DNA of 64,000 bases from Colwellia sp. (GTDB lineage: Bacteria; Pseudomonadota; Gammaproteobacteria; Enterobacterales; Alteromonadaceae): assembly GCA_013215465.1 (NCBI GenBank), contig JABSOW010000001.1, positions 1 to 64,000 on the forward strand. Direction: 5' to 3'. The notes below the pieces were generated by a model. The model did not search any database. It was not told where the DNA came from and worked only from the letters and a program-made list of their open reading frames with translations. Positions 55,776 to 64,000 of this stretch are shown here, one piece after another; positions within the stretch are counted from its first letter, which is position 1, and every line of letters starts with the position of its first letter. Made by a program: the position numbers and the translations under genes.

Positions 55776-57547
55776 TAGGCACTTACCTGCTCTTTAACTA
55801 TTTTCTGCATTGCTAGCGTTAAATTTTTATAATCGCGAGTAAATTGGCCAGCTATTTGCGCCAGCGAGCTGCCCATTTCATTCATTACCCGGTTGATTTC
55901 TTGCTGCATCGCTTGATCGATTACACCAACTTGTTTTTCGACCGCTTCACCCGTTAAGCCTACAAGTTGTTTTATTTTGTCTTCCATGGCATCAAAAGTG
56001 CGCTGTGCTTGACTCACTTGTTGCTTCGCCGCTTCTTCCATCATGGTTTTCATTTGATCTTGTAGTTGTTCGCTAGACTTAACAAAGGTATCTCTTACTT
56101 CTTTAGTATCGGTGGTAAGATTTTGATTAGCGTCTTTAAGCGTAGTATTCATTATTTTAGCGTCGTCAACTAACTTAGCTATCATATCGCTCATGTTGTT
56201 GTTTAGGTCAGTTACTGCATCGTTTAAATTTTGCTTAATTGCCTCTGTTTGGCTTTGTAAATAATCAGAGGTAGTTTGTAAGCTAGCATTAGTACGCGCA
56301 GAATTGTCGGTGAATTCATTACTCGCCAGATCAATGTTTTTACCTATAATTTCAGAGCTTTCAATCAATTTATCGGCAACAACATTAACGCTCTGTTCTG
56401 ATTTTTTAACAAAGTTTTCAATTAAGTTATCCGCAGCCGTTAATGTTTCTTTGATGAAATCATCAGATTTAGCCAACACCTTTTCATAATGGGCACTAGC
56501 CACGCTAACTGCATTAGTAATCTCTGTTACGGTATTTTCAACTTGTTGACGTATTTCTGGCACTGCTTCAACCGCACGATCACGCATATCTTTAAAGGCT
56601 GCTAAATGGCTTTCTAACTCACTTAGTTGATGTTGATTAACTTCCATAACAACTTGTAAATCATTCATGGTTTGAGGAATAACCTTAGTCTGCTCGCTGA
56701 TATGCGCCACTGAGTTTTCAGTTAAAGTAATAGCCTGAACACCTTGCTCATATTGAAGGTGCATCTGCTCTAGTTGCAGTTTATAATTTTCTTGCCAATC
56801 AACTAGCTTAATAACAGCCTCATTAAGTTGCTTGAAATTTTCGCCAAACTGCTCGGTTAGATTATGATTGAAATCGGTTATTACCTGTTTTAATGCTTCT
56901 ATTACTTGCTCCGTTGCTGATTTAGACAAGGTATCGGCAAAGTCTTGCAGTTGTATCCAAAGTTTGTCTGAAAAGGTTGCAAAGTTTTCGAATTGTTTAG
57001 CTGAAAGTTCTTCGGTTAACTGTTTATTAAGCTTAGCATTATGGTTCATATCGATACGCATTAGTTTCAGTTGACCAAACAACGCTGACTCTTCATTACC
57101 GGCAATTGCTTCTTTAAGTGCTTGCGTTTCTTTAACTTGGCTTTGCATTGCCGACAATATTTGCTCAGGTGAAGCGCTAGTGACTTCATCCGGCTGCAAT
57201 TTAGGTTTTAATAACGGCGTTGTTAACAGGCTTTTAAATAGTAACGAGGAAAGCATACCGGCAAGGCTAGTAATAAATGCCGTTTTAAGACCATCTAATA
57301 GCATAGTAATACTTTCATCTATTTTTGTATGGTCAAAATCAAGCAAGCCAATCACGATACCAACAAAAGTACCAAAAATACCTAGGGTGGTTAACAAGGT
57401 AGGGGTGTAATGAACAAAGTCACCGGCTTTATTTAACTTAGCTAAAATGCTAGAGCCTATGAACACAAGGATCATAATGAAAATAATAAAACTAGTGACT
57501 GTTTCAGGGTTAAGTCCCCTTAAAAGTCCTTCTAAAAAACCGCTCAT
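55775..57547 (-). CDS. zorA: Zorya motor subunit ZorA
   Basis: The 590-residue ZorA has a MotA/ExbB-like membrane part: segments near 17-36, 48-70 (PTLLTTLGIFGTFVGIVIGL) and 88-112 (GLKTAFITSLAGMLSSLLF). After that comes an unusually long helical tail of some 450 residues, rich in Gln, Glu and Asn with heptad-like patterns, which matches the cytosolic coiled-coil tail of ZorA that links the motor to effector proteins. AAGGAATT precedes the ATG at 57547. It is first of the zorABE operon and follows the HNH gene by 177-215 bases. Confidence 0.85.
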   Translation of the reverse strand: MSGFLEGLLRGLNPETVTSFIIFIMILVFIGSSILAKLNKAGDFVHYTPTLLTTLGIFGTFVGIVIGLLDFDHTKIDESITMLLDGLKTAFITSLAGMLSSLLFKSLLTTPLLKPKLQPDEVTSASPEQILSAMQSQVKETQALKEAIAGNEESALFGQLKLMRIDMNHNAKLNKQLTEELSAKQFENFATFSDKLWIQLQDFADTLSKSATEQVIEALKQVITDFNHNLTEQFGENFKQLNEAVIKLVDWQENYKLQLEQMHLQYEQGVQAITLTENSVAHISEQTKVIPQTMNDLQVVMEVNQHQLSELESHLAAFKDMRDRAVEAVPEIRQQVENTVTEITNAVSVASAHYEKVLAKSDDFIKETLTAADNLIENFVKKSEQSVNVVADKLIESSEIIGKNIDLASNEFTDNSARTNASLQTTSDYLQSQTEAIKQNLNDAVTDLNNNMSDMIAKLVDDAKIMNTTLKDANQNLTTDTKEVRDTFVKSSEQLQDQMKTMMEEAAKQQVSQAQRTFDAMEDKIKQLVGLTGEAVEKQVGVIDQAMQQEINRVMNEMGSSLAQIAGQFTRDYKNLTLAMQKIVKEQVSA

Positions 57548-57596
57548 CTATAATTCCTTTCTGTATGTAATGTAATTATTTAGGTCAATTCTATGT

Positions 57597-57665
57597 TTAT
57601 TTAGCCAAGGCGTTTTCAACAGCGTCATCGACTAGCAATTTAAAGTGTGTGTTCTTGATAATTCT
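57597..57665 (-). pseudogene. Possible 3' scrap of an hsdS-like gene
   Basis: In the gap between the HNH gene and zorA, a minus-strand frame reads HFKLLVDDAVENALAK before a stop. This resembles the end of the HsdS protein at the right of the window (LHLADAIVENAIN). Only about 20 codons are readable, so the relation is weak; it may mark where modules were joined next to a restriction locus. Confidence 0.3.
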
Positions 57666-57723
57666 ACGGTATTTACAACGGCTTCAAGTAAGTTACCTTG
57701 TCTATAATGAATCATCAGAAATA

Positions 57724-58509
57724 TTACATTAAATTCTTAAACTGATTTTTCAAAATGAATTTAAAGAAACCATAATCTTTCAAATTTTTATCCGCAATTT
57801 CAGCACGCATTTTTGGTATGTTTTTATCTATATACGCATCAATGAAGGCATCAAACTTAACAAAGTGGCTATGCAGCAAGCTGATCCGTAACTTTTTAAC
57901 ATTTGGATTACTATGTGCATTTAACTCACAATCACCCAAACAGAAAAGTTTAATGGTTGTTAACGCTTTTTCATAAAGATAGCCCTGCGTATGCTTGGGC
58001 GATAGCTCCAACACTTTACGCCCACTTGAGTCTCGCCTTACAACTAGTTGAAAAAGATCCAACAAATTGTCATTGATGGGGTTAACAATGAGTGGGAGTT
58101 CATTAGTAACCTCAGCTAGAATTTGAGCACGGACAGGGCTAGTTCCAAAAAGCGGAAACTCACATCCTTTATAAATATTATTGCACTCAGAGCACATCAA
58201 AATATAATTCTTAGGAGTCAGCGCTAAAAAGTCATAGAATGTTTGAGGACGATAGTGATCAACCGTGCTGCCAATGGTGTGTTTACTTTCAGCATCAGTA
58301 TTTTCATCCTCTTCAACTACTCTGCCGCTAGGGCGAGATAGCAACTCGTCGACTCTTAGCGAACATTCACAAATAGGACACTTATGGTTAGTGACACTAA
58401 GATGAACGTCTTTAAACTTCGACCACTTTTTTCTGTTATTACTCGTGTTAAATCTATTTAATGCAGCAGGATAATCCGCATGGGTATATAAGCCAGACAT
58501 ATCAATCAT
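57724..58509 (-). CDS. HNH nuclease partner of the GTPase/ABC ATPase (PtuB-like)
   Basis: A 261-residue HNH-family protein. CPICECSL (44-51), then STVDHYRPQTFYDFLALTPK (82-101; catalytic His in VDHYRPQ), and ILMCSECNNIYKG supply the beta-beta-alpha metal site with C-x2-C pairs. The 'D/E-H-(F/Y)-RP' plus 'C-x2-CN' arrangement is that of PtuB and TIGR02646-type nucleases found with defence ATPases. The ATG at 58509 has GGAG 9 bases upstream and overlaps the ATPase stop by 8 nt, so the two are translationally coupled. The C-terminal half is helical with no recognised domain. Confidence 0.75.
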   Translation of the reverse strand: MIDMSGLYTHADYPAALNRFNTSNNRKKWSKFKDVHLSVTNHKCPICECSLRVDELLSRPSGRVVEEDENTDAESKHTIGSTVDHYRPQTFYDFLALTPKNYILMCSECNNIYKGCEFPLFGTSPVRAQILAEVTNELPLIVNPINDNLLDLFQLVVRRDSSGRKVLELSPKHTQGYLYEKALTTIKLFCLGDCELNAHSNPNVKKLRISLLHSHFVKFDAFIDAYIDKNIPKMRAEIADKNLKDYGFFKFILKNQFKNLM

Positions 58510-61435
58510 TAAATAAGTCTCCAAACTCACTTAAAAATTGCCCCATTTCAGCATCGGTTGCTTGTTCATATTCTTCAAGGCCAACTTTTTTGTTTTCTTT
58601 TAAAAAGGTTAAGAACTCAAAGTATTTTTTGTTATAAACGATATCGCCAGCCAAGCTATTTTCTAATAAGCTAGCTATTCTTGCTAGTTCAATTTTTTCA
58701 TCATCTGTTAATTTTTCTTCACGTAATTTTAGCTCGGTGAATTTTTTAATATCACCTTGCATTTGATTCCCAATGAGGGACGGTAGTTCAAAGTGCTCAA
58801 GTAAAATTGAAGATATATCTAAATATTTAGTACCCGTTGCGCGATTTTGAACACATTCATTATCCGCTTCAATGATACCGATTTCATCCTGCTCTCTATT
58901 TAATAAAATCAGCGGATTATGAGTCGCTATTATTATTTGAACATTCGAATTGAGTTCTTTAATCTTATCAATGAAAGTCGCTTGCCATTCAACATGCAAA
59001 GATGTTTCAGGTTCATCCATCAAGAGAATAAAGGAGCGACCTCTTTCCAGAACAACCGTTAAAAATATAATTAATAATTGTTTTTCACCTGATGAAAGTT
59101 CGGTTACCTTAATGTGTTTAGGTATATTATCGTTGATTAATTGCACCATCATCGGCGCAGTCTCATGGTTAATGTCTAAAGATTTATTGGTGCCAGAAAA
59201 GAACTCATTAATGATTTTTGAAAAAGTGACAAGAGGCGCGTTAGTATCACTGGTGACTAAATTAATGTCTGTTGTTAATGTCTGCAAGTGAGTTATTTCA
59301 CTGGTATTACCTAACGCTAAATCGCTTATAATGTTATCTCTCAGCTTTATTTTCTCACCAACTTTTTTATTAATTTCTTGTGTTAACCCTCGCTGTAAAT
59401 GACCAAATTTGTCCATTAATCTTAGCAGTTGATTATCAAGTTCAAAAAACTGTTTTAGCTCAATATCAGTTTTATTATCGAAAGTATTCACCATCACTAA
59501 GTTAATGTTAGTTAGTGACTTACCTTGAGTAATGACTGATTGTTGTGTCTCACCATTATCAAAAGTTTTTAGAATGGTTAACTCAACATAAGGAGAGTGA
59601 AATCGCTCTAGCGTTTCGTTATCATTATGAATACAAGCATCAATAAGTTTTAAAATGGTTGATTTACCACAACCATTTTTACCAATGAGTATGCTTACGT
59701 CATCACCTAGCGTCCATTCAATATTTCTTATACCAAATATTTTTTTGATAGACACATGTTTAATTTCAGTCTTTATCGCTGTTTTAAGCTCAAGCGCACC
59801 AGACTTAAGCAATAAGCCTTTAATATCATTTTTAAATAAATTGAATGCTTCTTCTTTGTTTCGTTTTGGCAAAAATGGATTTAAAATTTGACCAAAAATA
59901 AAATCTTTACGTTCTTTATTTGAACCAATTCCTTTTTTTTCATAAGCTTGTTGCCATAAATGTTGTTTATTGACAATAAAATCACTATATATATAGGCAA
60001 TGATATGTTGTGAGAATGCTTGTTTTATAATATTCTGGCTATCTAAAGTTTCTGATGATAAGTCGTCTTTTTGTAAAAAAAGGTTAATTTCACGCATAAC
60101 AAACATCAAAATCCAGCTGAGTGGTTTTAAATTTTTATATTCAATGCCTGAGTCTAAAAGTCGTTTCGACAGGGCTTTTATCACCGCCCAGTGTTCATTT
60201 TCAATTCTACCTTGCACAACGTCTATGAGTGCATCACTGTTGAAATTTGAGAACAACAAGTCAAAATCATATTCAAGCGGCGTTAAATTCTTTTCTTCTG
60301 CATCAAAGATACTTTTAAGCAAATTTTGTATTGATTTTTTAGATTCATCATTAATATTTTTATCAAGCGCACTTAATTTATAGGTGTCTTTATTTTCAAC
60401 GGAGAAAATGATTTGTTCTTTTTTAAGGGCATTTCTTAAATTATTAAGATTGCGCCTAAAATAGGCAGTTTGATCAACTTGCTCTAGCTTGTCCGTTTTT
60501 GAAAAAACCAGTCTAAATTTATTTTGATAACCATTTAAAAATAGTCCTTCTATTGCACCATGACCACCAGCGGCAAAGGGATCATTTACGTCATGAACTA
60601 AGACAATACTATTGCAGTAATTAAAGTAATCATAATGACGCGCTGACAGCGTATCTCTTTTTTCACCTAAGGAGAACCCTATGCCTTCGCCATCTATCAA
60701 TAAAAAGTCTAAACTTGGCTCTAACCATTCGGCTAACAAATCCCCTTCAACTCGAACATACTCCGCTAATATCGAAATAGAGCCGAACTCATGACTTAAG
60801 AATTTTTTGGTTTGGTTGAGGAAATCATCTTTATTGGTAATACCTTCAATGACTATTGGCTGCTCACTGAATAATTTATGACCATTGCCACAAACTTTAT
60901 TAAAGTACGTTTCAATTTCTACCAGAATGTCTTTAACAATGAGCTGAATAGTATCTTTTACTGACGGCTCAGTGAGCAAGGTTTCATCACTGATATTTTT
61001 ACTTTTAAGAGACGGCAATACGGTATCGATGATTTGTTCAGCAATTTTACAGAATGTGTCATTTGAGACCATTTGATCTAATTTAAATCTCGCATCTGAT
61101 GATTGTTTTAATTCAAAAACAACATCTTCGATTACACTGTTATCCTGTTTAGCTTTTAAAATAGCCCCTTGGATCAGATCTTCAATTTCAACTTTTACAT
61201 CCTGTTCTTTTTTGAGGATGATAGTGGTTTTAAATGCTCTATTTTTGCCAACCAGATATTCAGTGGGTGTAATAGTTGTTCGGCGCTGTGACGTAACAGG
61301 AAAGTCATGCTTTTTCGAGCCAATAATTTGTTGCACCAACGATGTTTTACCGGCACCCGTACAACCAATCAAATAGATCTTTTTGACATTAGGTGACGCG
61401 CCTAAAATGGATTGTATTTGTTTAAACGTTCTCAT
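58502..61435 (-). CDS. Dual P-loop protein: GTPase-like domain fused to ABC/OLD-type ATPase
   Basis: A 977-residue protein with two nucleotide-binding modules. The N-terminal one has Walker A GCTGAGKT (24-31), a DGEG motif (248-251; LIDGEGIGFSLGEKRDTLSA) and SKTD (312-315), matching GTPase motifs G1, G3 and G4. A helical middle (about 380-550) follows. The C-terminal module has Walker A GKNGCGKST (585-593), ABC signature LSSGEKQ (780-786), Walker B ILLMDEPE (803-810) and the H-loop His839 (ATHNPL), as in SMC/OLD/PtuA-type ATPases. No membrane segment. AAAGG precedes the ATG. The fusion is not one I know from a named defence system; Septu's PtuA has only the second module. Confidence 0.75.
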   Translation of the reverse strand: MRTFKQIQSILGASPNVKKIYLIGCTGAGKTSLVQQIIGSKKHDFPVTSQRRTTITPTEYLVGKNRAFKTTIILKKEQDVKVEIEDLIQGAILKAKQDNSVIEDVVFELKQSSDARFKLDQMVSNDTFCKIAEQIIDTVLPSLKSKNISDETLLTEPSVKDTIQLIVKDILVEIETYFNKVCGNGHKLFSEQPIVIEGITNKDDFLNQTKKFLSHEFGSISILAEYVRVEGDLLAEWLEPSLDFLLIDGEGIGFSLGEKRDTLSARHYDYFNYCNSIVLVHDVNDPFAAGGHGAIEGLFLNGYQNKFRLVFSKTDKLEQVDQTAYFRRNLNNLRNALKKEQIIFSVENKDTYKLSALDKNINDESKKSIQNLLKSIFDAEEKNLTPLEYDFDLLFSNFNSDALIDVVQGRIENEHWAVIKALSKRLLDSGIEYKNLKPLSWILMFVMREINLFLQKDDLSSETLDSQNIIKQAFSQHIIAYIYSDFIVNKQHLWQQAYEKKGIGSNKERKDFIFGQILNPFLPKRNKEEAFNLFKNDIKGLLLKSGALELKTAIKTEIKHVSIKKIFGIRNIEWTLGDDVSILIGKNGCGKSTILKLIDACIHNDNETLERFHSPYVELTILKTFDNGETQQSVITQGKSLTNINLVMVNTFDNKTDIELKQFFELDNQLLRLMDKFGHLQRGLTQEINKKVGEKIKLRDNIISDLALGNTSEITHLQTLTTDINLVTSDTNAPLVTFSKIINEFFSGTNKSLDINHETAPMMVQLINDNIPKHIKVTELSSGEKQLLIIFLTVVLERGRSFILLMDEPETSLHVEWQATFIDKIKELNSNVQIIIATHNPLILLNREQDEIGIIEADNECVQNRATGTKYLDISSILLEHFELPSLIGNQMQGDIKKFTELKLREEKLTDDEKIELARIASLLENSLAGDIVYNKKYFEFLTFLKENKKVGLEEYEQATDAEMGQFLSEFGDLFND

Positions 61436-61493
61436 GGCTGCCTTTCTTAATATGTTTTAATTAATATGTTGTTCATTGTCTATTTAGCTATTC

Positions 61494-62603
61494 TCAAATG
61501 AGCATTAAGCTAATTATTTCATTCACTTTATCAAAATCACCCGTGTCATGCCAAATAGGTTTTATATTACAAACCATTAGTTTTTGTTTTAATGCATTAT
61601 ATTCTTCAGTTGATTCAGGTTTTTCAATAATAGCGAAATGATCTGCCACTTTATTAGCACCTTCCTGTTCAACTATTAATTCAAATGTTTTAACTGTACG
61701 GTCTGTAATCAAACTACAACCGATAAATAAAAATGAATGACTACGATATAAGCGACTTAATAGCTGTGGTAATGGATAATCCATATTCACCATCTGCTGA
61801 TCACTTTCACTATATGAAACGCGATACTCAGATTTAGTAAATACTCTATGTTCCGGTTTGTCGATATTGCCATGAAGTTTTAATAAGTAATGATCACCCC
61901 GAGTCATTGCTTTAATAAAAGTGTGCGGGTTATTTAAGCCAACCTCTTTTTCAGTGAATGACAATGACTGACTGCTATAACAGTCTTCAATTACACGATC
62001 AAAATTTGTCGTAATAACACATGCTTTAAACAAGTCTGGTAATAACCAAATGTATGACGATTCAGGATCGGCATGATGAAAATCTTGCTGAAAATAAAAT
62101 TCAAACTCCCCCATTCCAGGCTGCTTTGTTACTAGTTCAAGTAAATCTTCATATTTATACTCAGCTAGATATTTATTTACAATAGAGTCTTCAATACCTA
62201 CTTCTTCCGCTTTAGTTACAAGGTAATTCCGCCAACTTAAACAACCTGCACTAATAGATGCTCCTGCGCCAATAAAAGGCGTAACTTTATTGGCGCGTTG
62301 AACTTTTAATAATTCATTAAAATTTTGTTTATTCCGAGGAAACTGACTGGTATTAAGTACGTCCGCTAGTCGATTCAAACGTATACGTTCACTCTCCTGA
62401 TTATAAAGGTGAGGATCGCCATGAAATAAAGCCAAACTTGGTTTAGCTACTGCTACGGGATCATCATCACCTTTTTGAAAATAAACTGAAAACCCAGATT
62501 CATCATCATCTAAGATTTCATTCTCAGATTTAAAATCATGATATTTTTCCAACGCATCTAATAATGGTTTTATTTCTTCTTTCATTTTTATTGCATTAGC
62601 CAT
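61494..62603 (-). CDS. SIR2-domain protein of the defence island
   Basis: A 369-residue protein whose residues about 105-365 form a SIR2-like domain: VTPFIGAGASISAGCLSW (NAD-binding GAGxS), CVITTNFDRVIEDCYSS (TTNxD), KLHGNIDKPEHRV (catalytic His) and FLFIGCSLITDRTV. In defence systems (Thoeris ThsA, DSR, SIR2-HerA) this fold degrades NAD+ when phage is sensed. The N-terminal 100 residues, with an acidic stretch (ILDDDESGFSVYFQKGDDD), are of unknown role. The gene starts 10 bases after the hsdS stop, and the ATPase gene starts 58 bases after its end, so all three are probably one transcript. Confidence 0.85.
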   Translation of the reverse strand: MANAIKMKEEIKPLLDALEKYHDFKSENEILDDDESGFSVYFQKGDDDPVAVAKPSLALFHGDPHLYNQESERIRLNRLADVLNTSQFPRNKQNFNELLKVQRANKVTPFIGAGASISAGCLSWRNYLVTKAEEVGIEDSIVNKYLAEYKYEDLLELVTKQPGMGEFEFYFQQDFHHADPESSYIWLLPDLFKACVITTNFDRVIEDCYSSQSLSFTEKEVGLNNPHTFIKAMTRGDHYLLKLHGNIDKPEHRVFTKSEYRVSYSESDQQMVNMDYPLPQLLSRLYRSHSFLFIGCSLITDRTVKTFELIVEQEGANKVADHFAIIEKPESTEEYNALKQKLMVCNIKPIWHDTGDFDKVNEIISLMLI

Positions 62604-62613
62604 TATTTAATCC

Positions 62614-64000
62614 TTAATTAATAGCATTTTCTACGATAGCATCGGCGAGGTGTAGTTGCGTGGTTTGCGCATCGCTTAGGCGGGCTTTAAGTTGCTCACA
62701 CAAAGCCATCAGTTCATCGACTTTAGTAATGATGCGGTTTTGTTCTGTTATGGGTGGTAAAGCAATAACTAAGCTTCTTATGTGCTCTCTTGATACATTT
62801 TTCATTGAACTACTGGTACCACCGGCAACCTCAGCATAATACGTTCTAGAAAAACGGCTGTTGTTAACCAAGCTTATGTAAGCACCCTCAACTCTAGGTG
62901 ATAAGACGAAACGAATGATTTTATCACTCATCATTAACTTCTTTGGGGCATCCGTAGGAACAATTACTGCTCTTGCAACTAACTCAGCGGTATTAGCTCG
63001 GGATATTAAAAAATCACCACTATGAACTTCATATTGAGGCCTAGGATCTAAACTACTCGGTAATTCTTTATTTTCGTCAGGGTTAAACACACCCCATGTA
63101 ACAGCACTAACCTTCAGTACACCCCACTTCTCATTTTCTCTCGCCGTAGGCAAACATCTAGGGCTCCAACCGGCCTCAGAAGTTAAAGCAGTATTTTCTA
63201 AGTAGCACCACTCCCAAGCTTTAGGCAATTCAAACGGCTGCTCTTTATCTGTAATCTCTGGCAATGGCTTTTGCTTTTTAATTTTCTTATCAGCGATCAG
63301 CTGTGCTTTTTCTTCTGCTATTTTTTCAAGCAAAACGCTAGCAGGTTCGTCGCTTGGATTTTGTGGCACGAGTTTACCCATGACAGCTAGTTGTAATATG
63401 GTTTGTTTTAGTTGCTCTATGCTTTGTTCGGTGGTGAACAGTAGGTCAAAGTGCTCGGCGATACGTTGCCAACTTGTTTGGAAGCTCTCTGGTGAAGTAA
63501 CGGCACTCTTACTTTCTGTAACTGAGCCCTCAGCGCTTTTCGAGGTAGAAGGCATAAGCGTCGCCAGCAGGACTTCAACCAAGGTTTGGTGTGCGCTTAG
63601 GCTTTCTTCGGTTTGATGTTCTAGCTGGTCACACAAGACCATTAGTTCATCGACTTTAGCGACGATACGCTGTTGTTCAGCTAATGGTGGCACAGGAAAT
63701 TCGAATTGTTCTAAGACTTTTTTACTCAAACCTTCAATAGCCATCCCTACTTGCCGTCCCCACACAAGTTTTTGAACTAAAGGTGACATTATTCCCAAGT
63801 GTAAAAAATTACACATACTTTGTTCTAGCAACCTAATAACTGTCACATGTTGACTAACATTAGCAGTAACTAGATTTTCAGGGAAAATTGTAGACCGGCC
63901 TAAAGAGGCGCCTGTTATGTTCAATAACACATCATGTGGGAAGACATGGGTATTTACCATTTTATGGTGTGTTTCATCAGTTATATACGCTGTATCATCA
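62614..64000 (-). CDS. hsdS: Type I restriction enzyme specificity subunit HsdS (incomplete at window edge)
   Basis: The frame runs off the right edge without a stop; about 462 residues are visible. It has the end of the first target-recognition domain (VLLNITGASLGRSTIF), conserved region 1 (PLAEQQRIVAKVDELMVLCD), a second recognition domain (LPKAWEWCYLENTALTSEAG and WGVLKVSAVTWGVFNPDE), and conserved region 2 (PPITEQNRIITKVDELMALC) ending HLADAIVENAIN. HsdS sets the DNA sequence recognised by the HsdM/HsdR complex. HsdM would lie upstream beyond the window, and HsdR is not within 10 kb downstream; the SIR2-ATPase-HNH set follows instead. Confidence 0.9.
   Translation of the reverse strand, partial: DDTAYITDETHHKMVNTHVFPHDVLLNITGASLGRSTIFPENLVTANVSQHVTVIRLLEQSMCNFLHLGIMSPLVQKLVWGRQVGMAIEGLSKKVLEQFEFPVPPLAEQQRIVAKVDELMVLCDQLEHQTEESLSAHQTLVEVLLATLMPSTSKSAEGSVTESKSAVTSPESFQTSWQRIAEHFDLLFTTEQSIEQLKQTILQLAVMGKLVPQNPSDEPASVLLEKIAEEKAQLIADKKIKKQKPLPEITDKEQPFELPKAWEWCYLENTALTSEAGWSPRCLPTARENEKWGVLKVSAVTWGVFNPDENKELPSSLDPRPQYEVHSGDFLISRANTAELVARAVIVPTDAPKKLMMSDKIIRFVLSPRVEGAYISLVNNSRFSRTYYAEVAGGTSSSMKNVSREHIRSLVIALPPITEQNRIITKVDELMALCEQLKARLSDAQTTQLHLADAIVENAIN

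Noticed and set aside
55071..57547. MotA/MotB flagellar stator
   Set aside because: The very long helical tail of the A subunit, coupled HNH gene and defence neighbours fit Zorya; no flagellar genes are near.
57724..61435. Plain Septu (PtuA-PtuB) system
   Set aside because: The HNH partner fits, but the ATPase has an additional 380-residue GTPase-like N-terminal half and an upstream SIR2 gene, so a simple Septu label would hide the difference.

Overview
The window looks like the chromosome of a low-GC marine gammaproteobacterium of the Alteromonadales, most like Colwellia or Thalassotalea. This is inferred from family content (dedicated-sortase regulators PdsO/R/S, rhombosortase, VC2046/SO_2500 family, YchJ, phasin, several TonB receptors, S9 and M6 exported peptidases), A+T-rich codon use and dispersed palindromic repeats. 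No rRNA, tRNA, CRISPR array or replication origin was seen.

Layout. 1-6.2 kb is an accessory stretch: the start of an IS4-type transposase, a GAF protein, a DUF4239-like membrane protein, a possible group II intron scrap, a small gene between two ~155-bp direct repeats, and a YefM/YoeB toxin-antitoxin pair whose toxin has an internal amber codon. 6.2-17 kb carries a periplasmic binding protein, the pdsO / pdsR-pdsS module without its sortase or target, a SulP transporter with an apparent AUU start, a P-loop kinase, a large lipoprotein, and decayed genes with an IS1595-type transposase remnant. 17.9-21.2 kb is a 1,643-bp tandem duplication covering a phasin gene, an IS630 scrap and the 3' half of a gamma-glutamyltransferase gene; the complete ggt follows. 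22-33.9 kb is mostly housekeeping or conserved genes: TapT, rhombosortase, S9 peptidase, YchJ, NhaC antiporter, TSUP exporter with an apparent AUC start, YgjP-like metallopeptidase, PhyH dioxygenase and a lipoprotein amidase. 34-42 kb has a TonB receptor, decayed pieces of a second copy of it, an M6 metalloprotease and an Asp/Glu racemase-family protein.

42.7-53.6 kb reads as a catabolic cluster: TonB receptor, fungal-type (LYS1-like) saccharopine dehydrogenase, two paralogous NhaC-type carriers, a LysR regulator and two FAD-dependent amine/D-amino-acid oxidoreductases. Outer-membrane import, inner-membrane transport and oxidative cleavage of a secondary-amine or D-amino-acid compound would fit; the substrate is unknown.

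53.9-64 kb is a defence island, all on the minus strand. From upstream to downstream it holds a type I restriction specificity subunit (cut by the window edge), a SIR2-domain protein, a 977-residue protein joining an N-terminal GTPase-like P-loop domain to a C-terminal ABC/OLD-type ATPase, an HNH nuclease overlapping it, and a complete type II Zorya operon (zorA-zorB-zorE). The SIR2 / dual P-loop ATPase / HNH set resembles Septu (PtuA-PtuB) but with a different ATPase architecture and an added NAD-directed domain. It is the best candidate here for an undescribed system.
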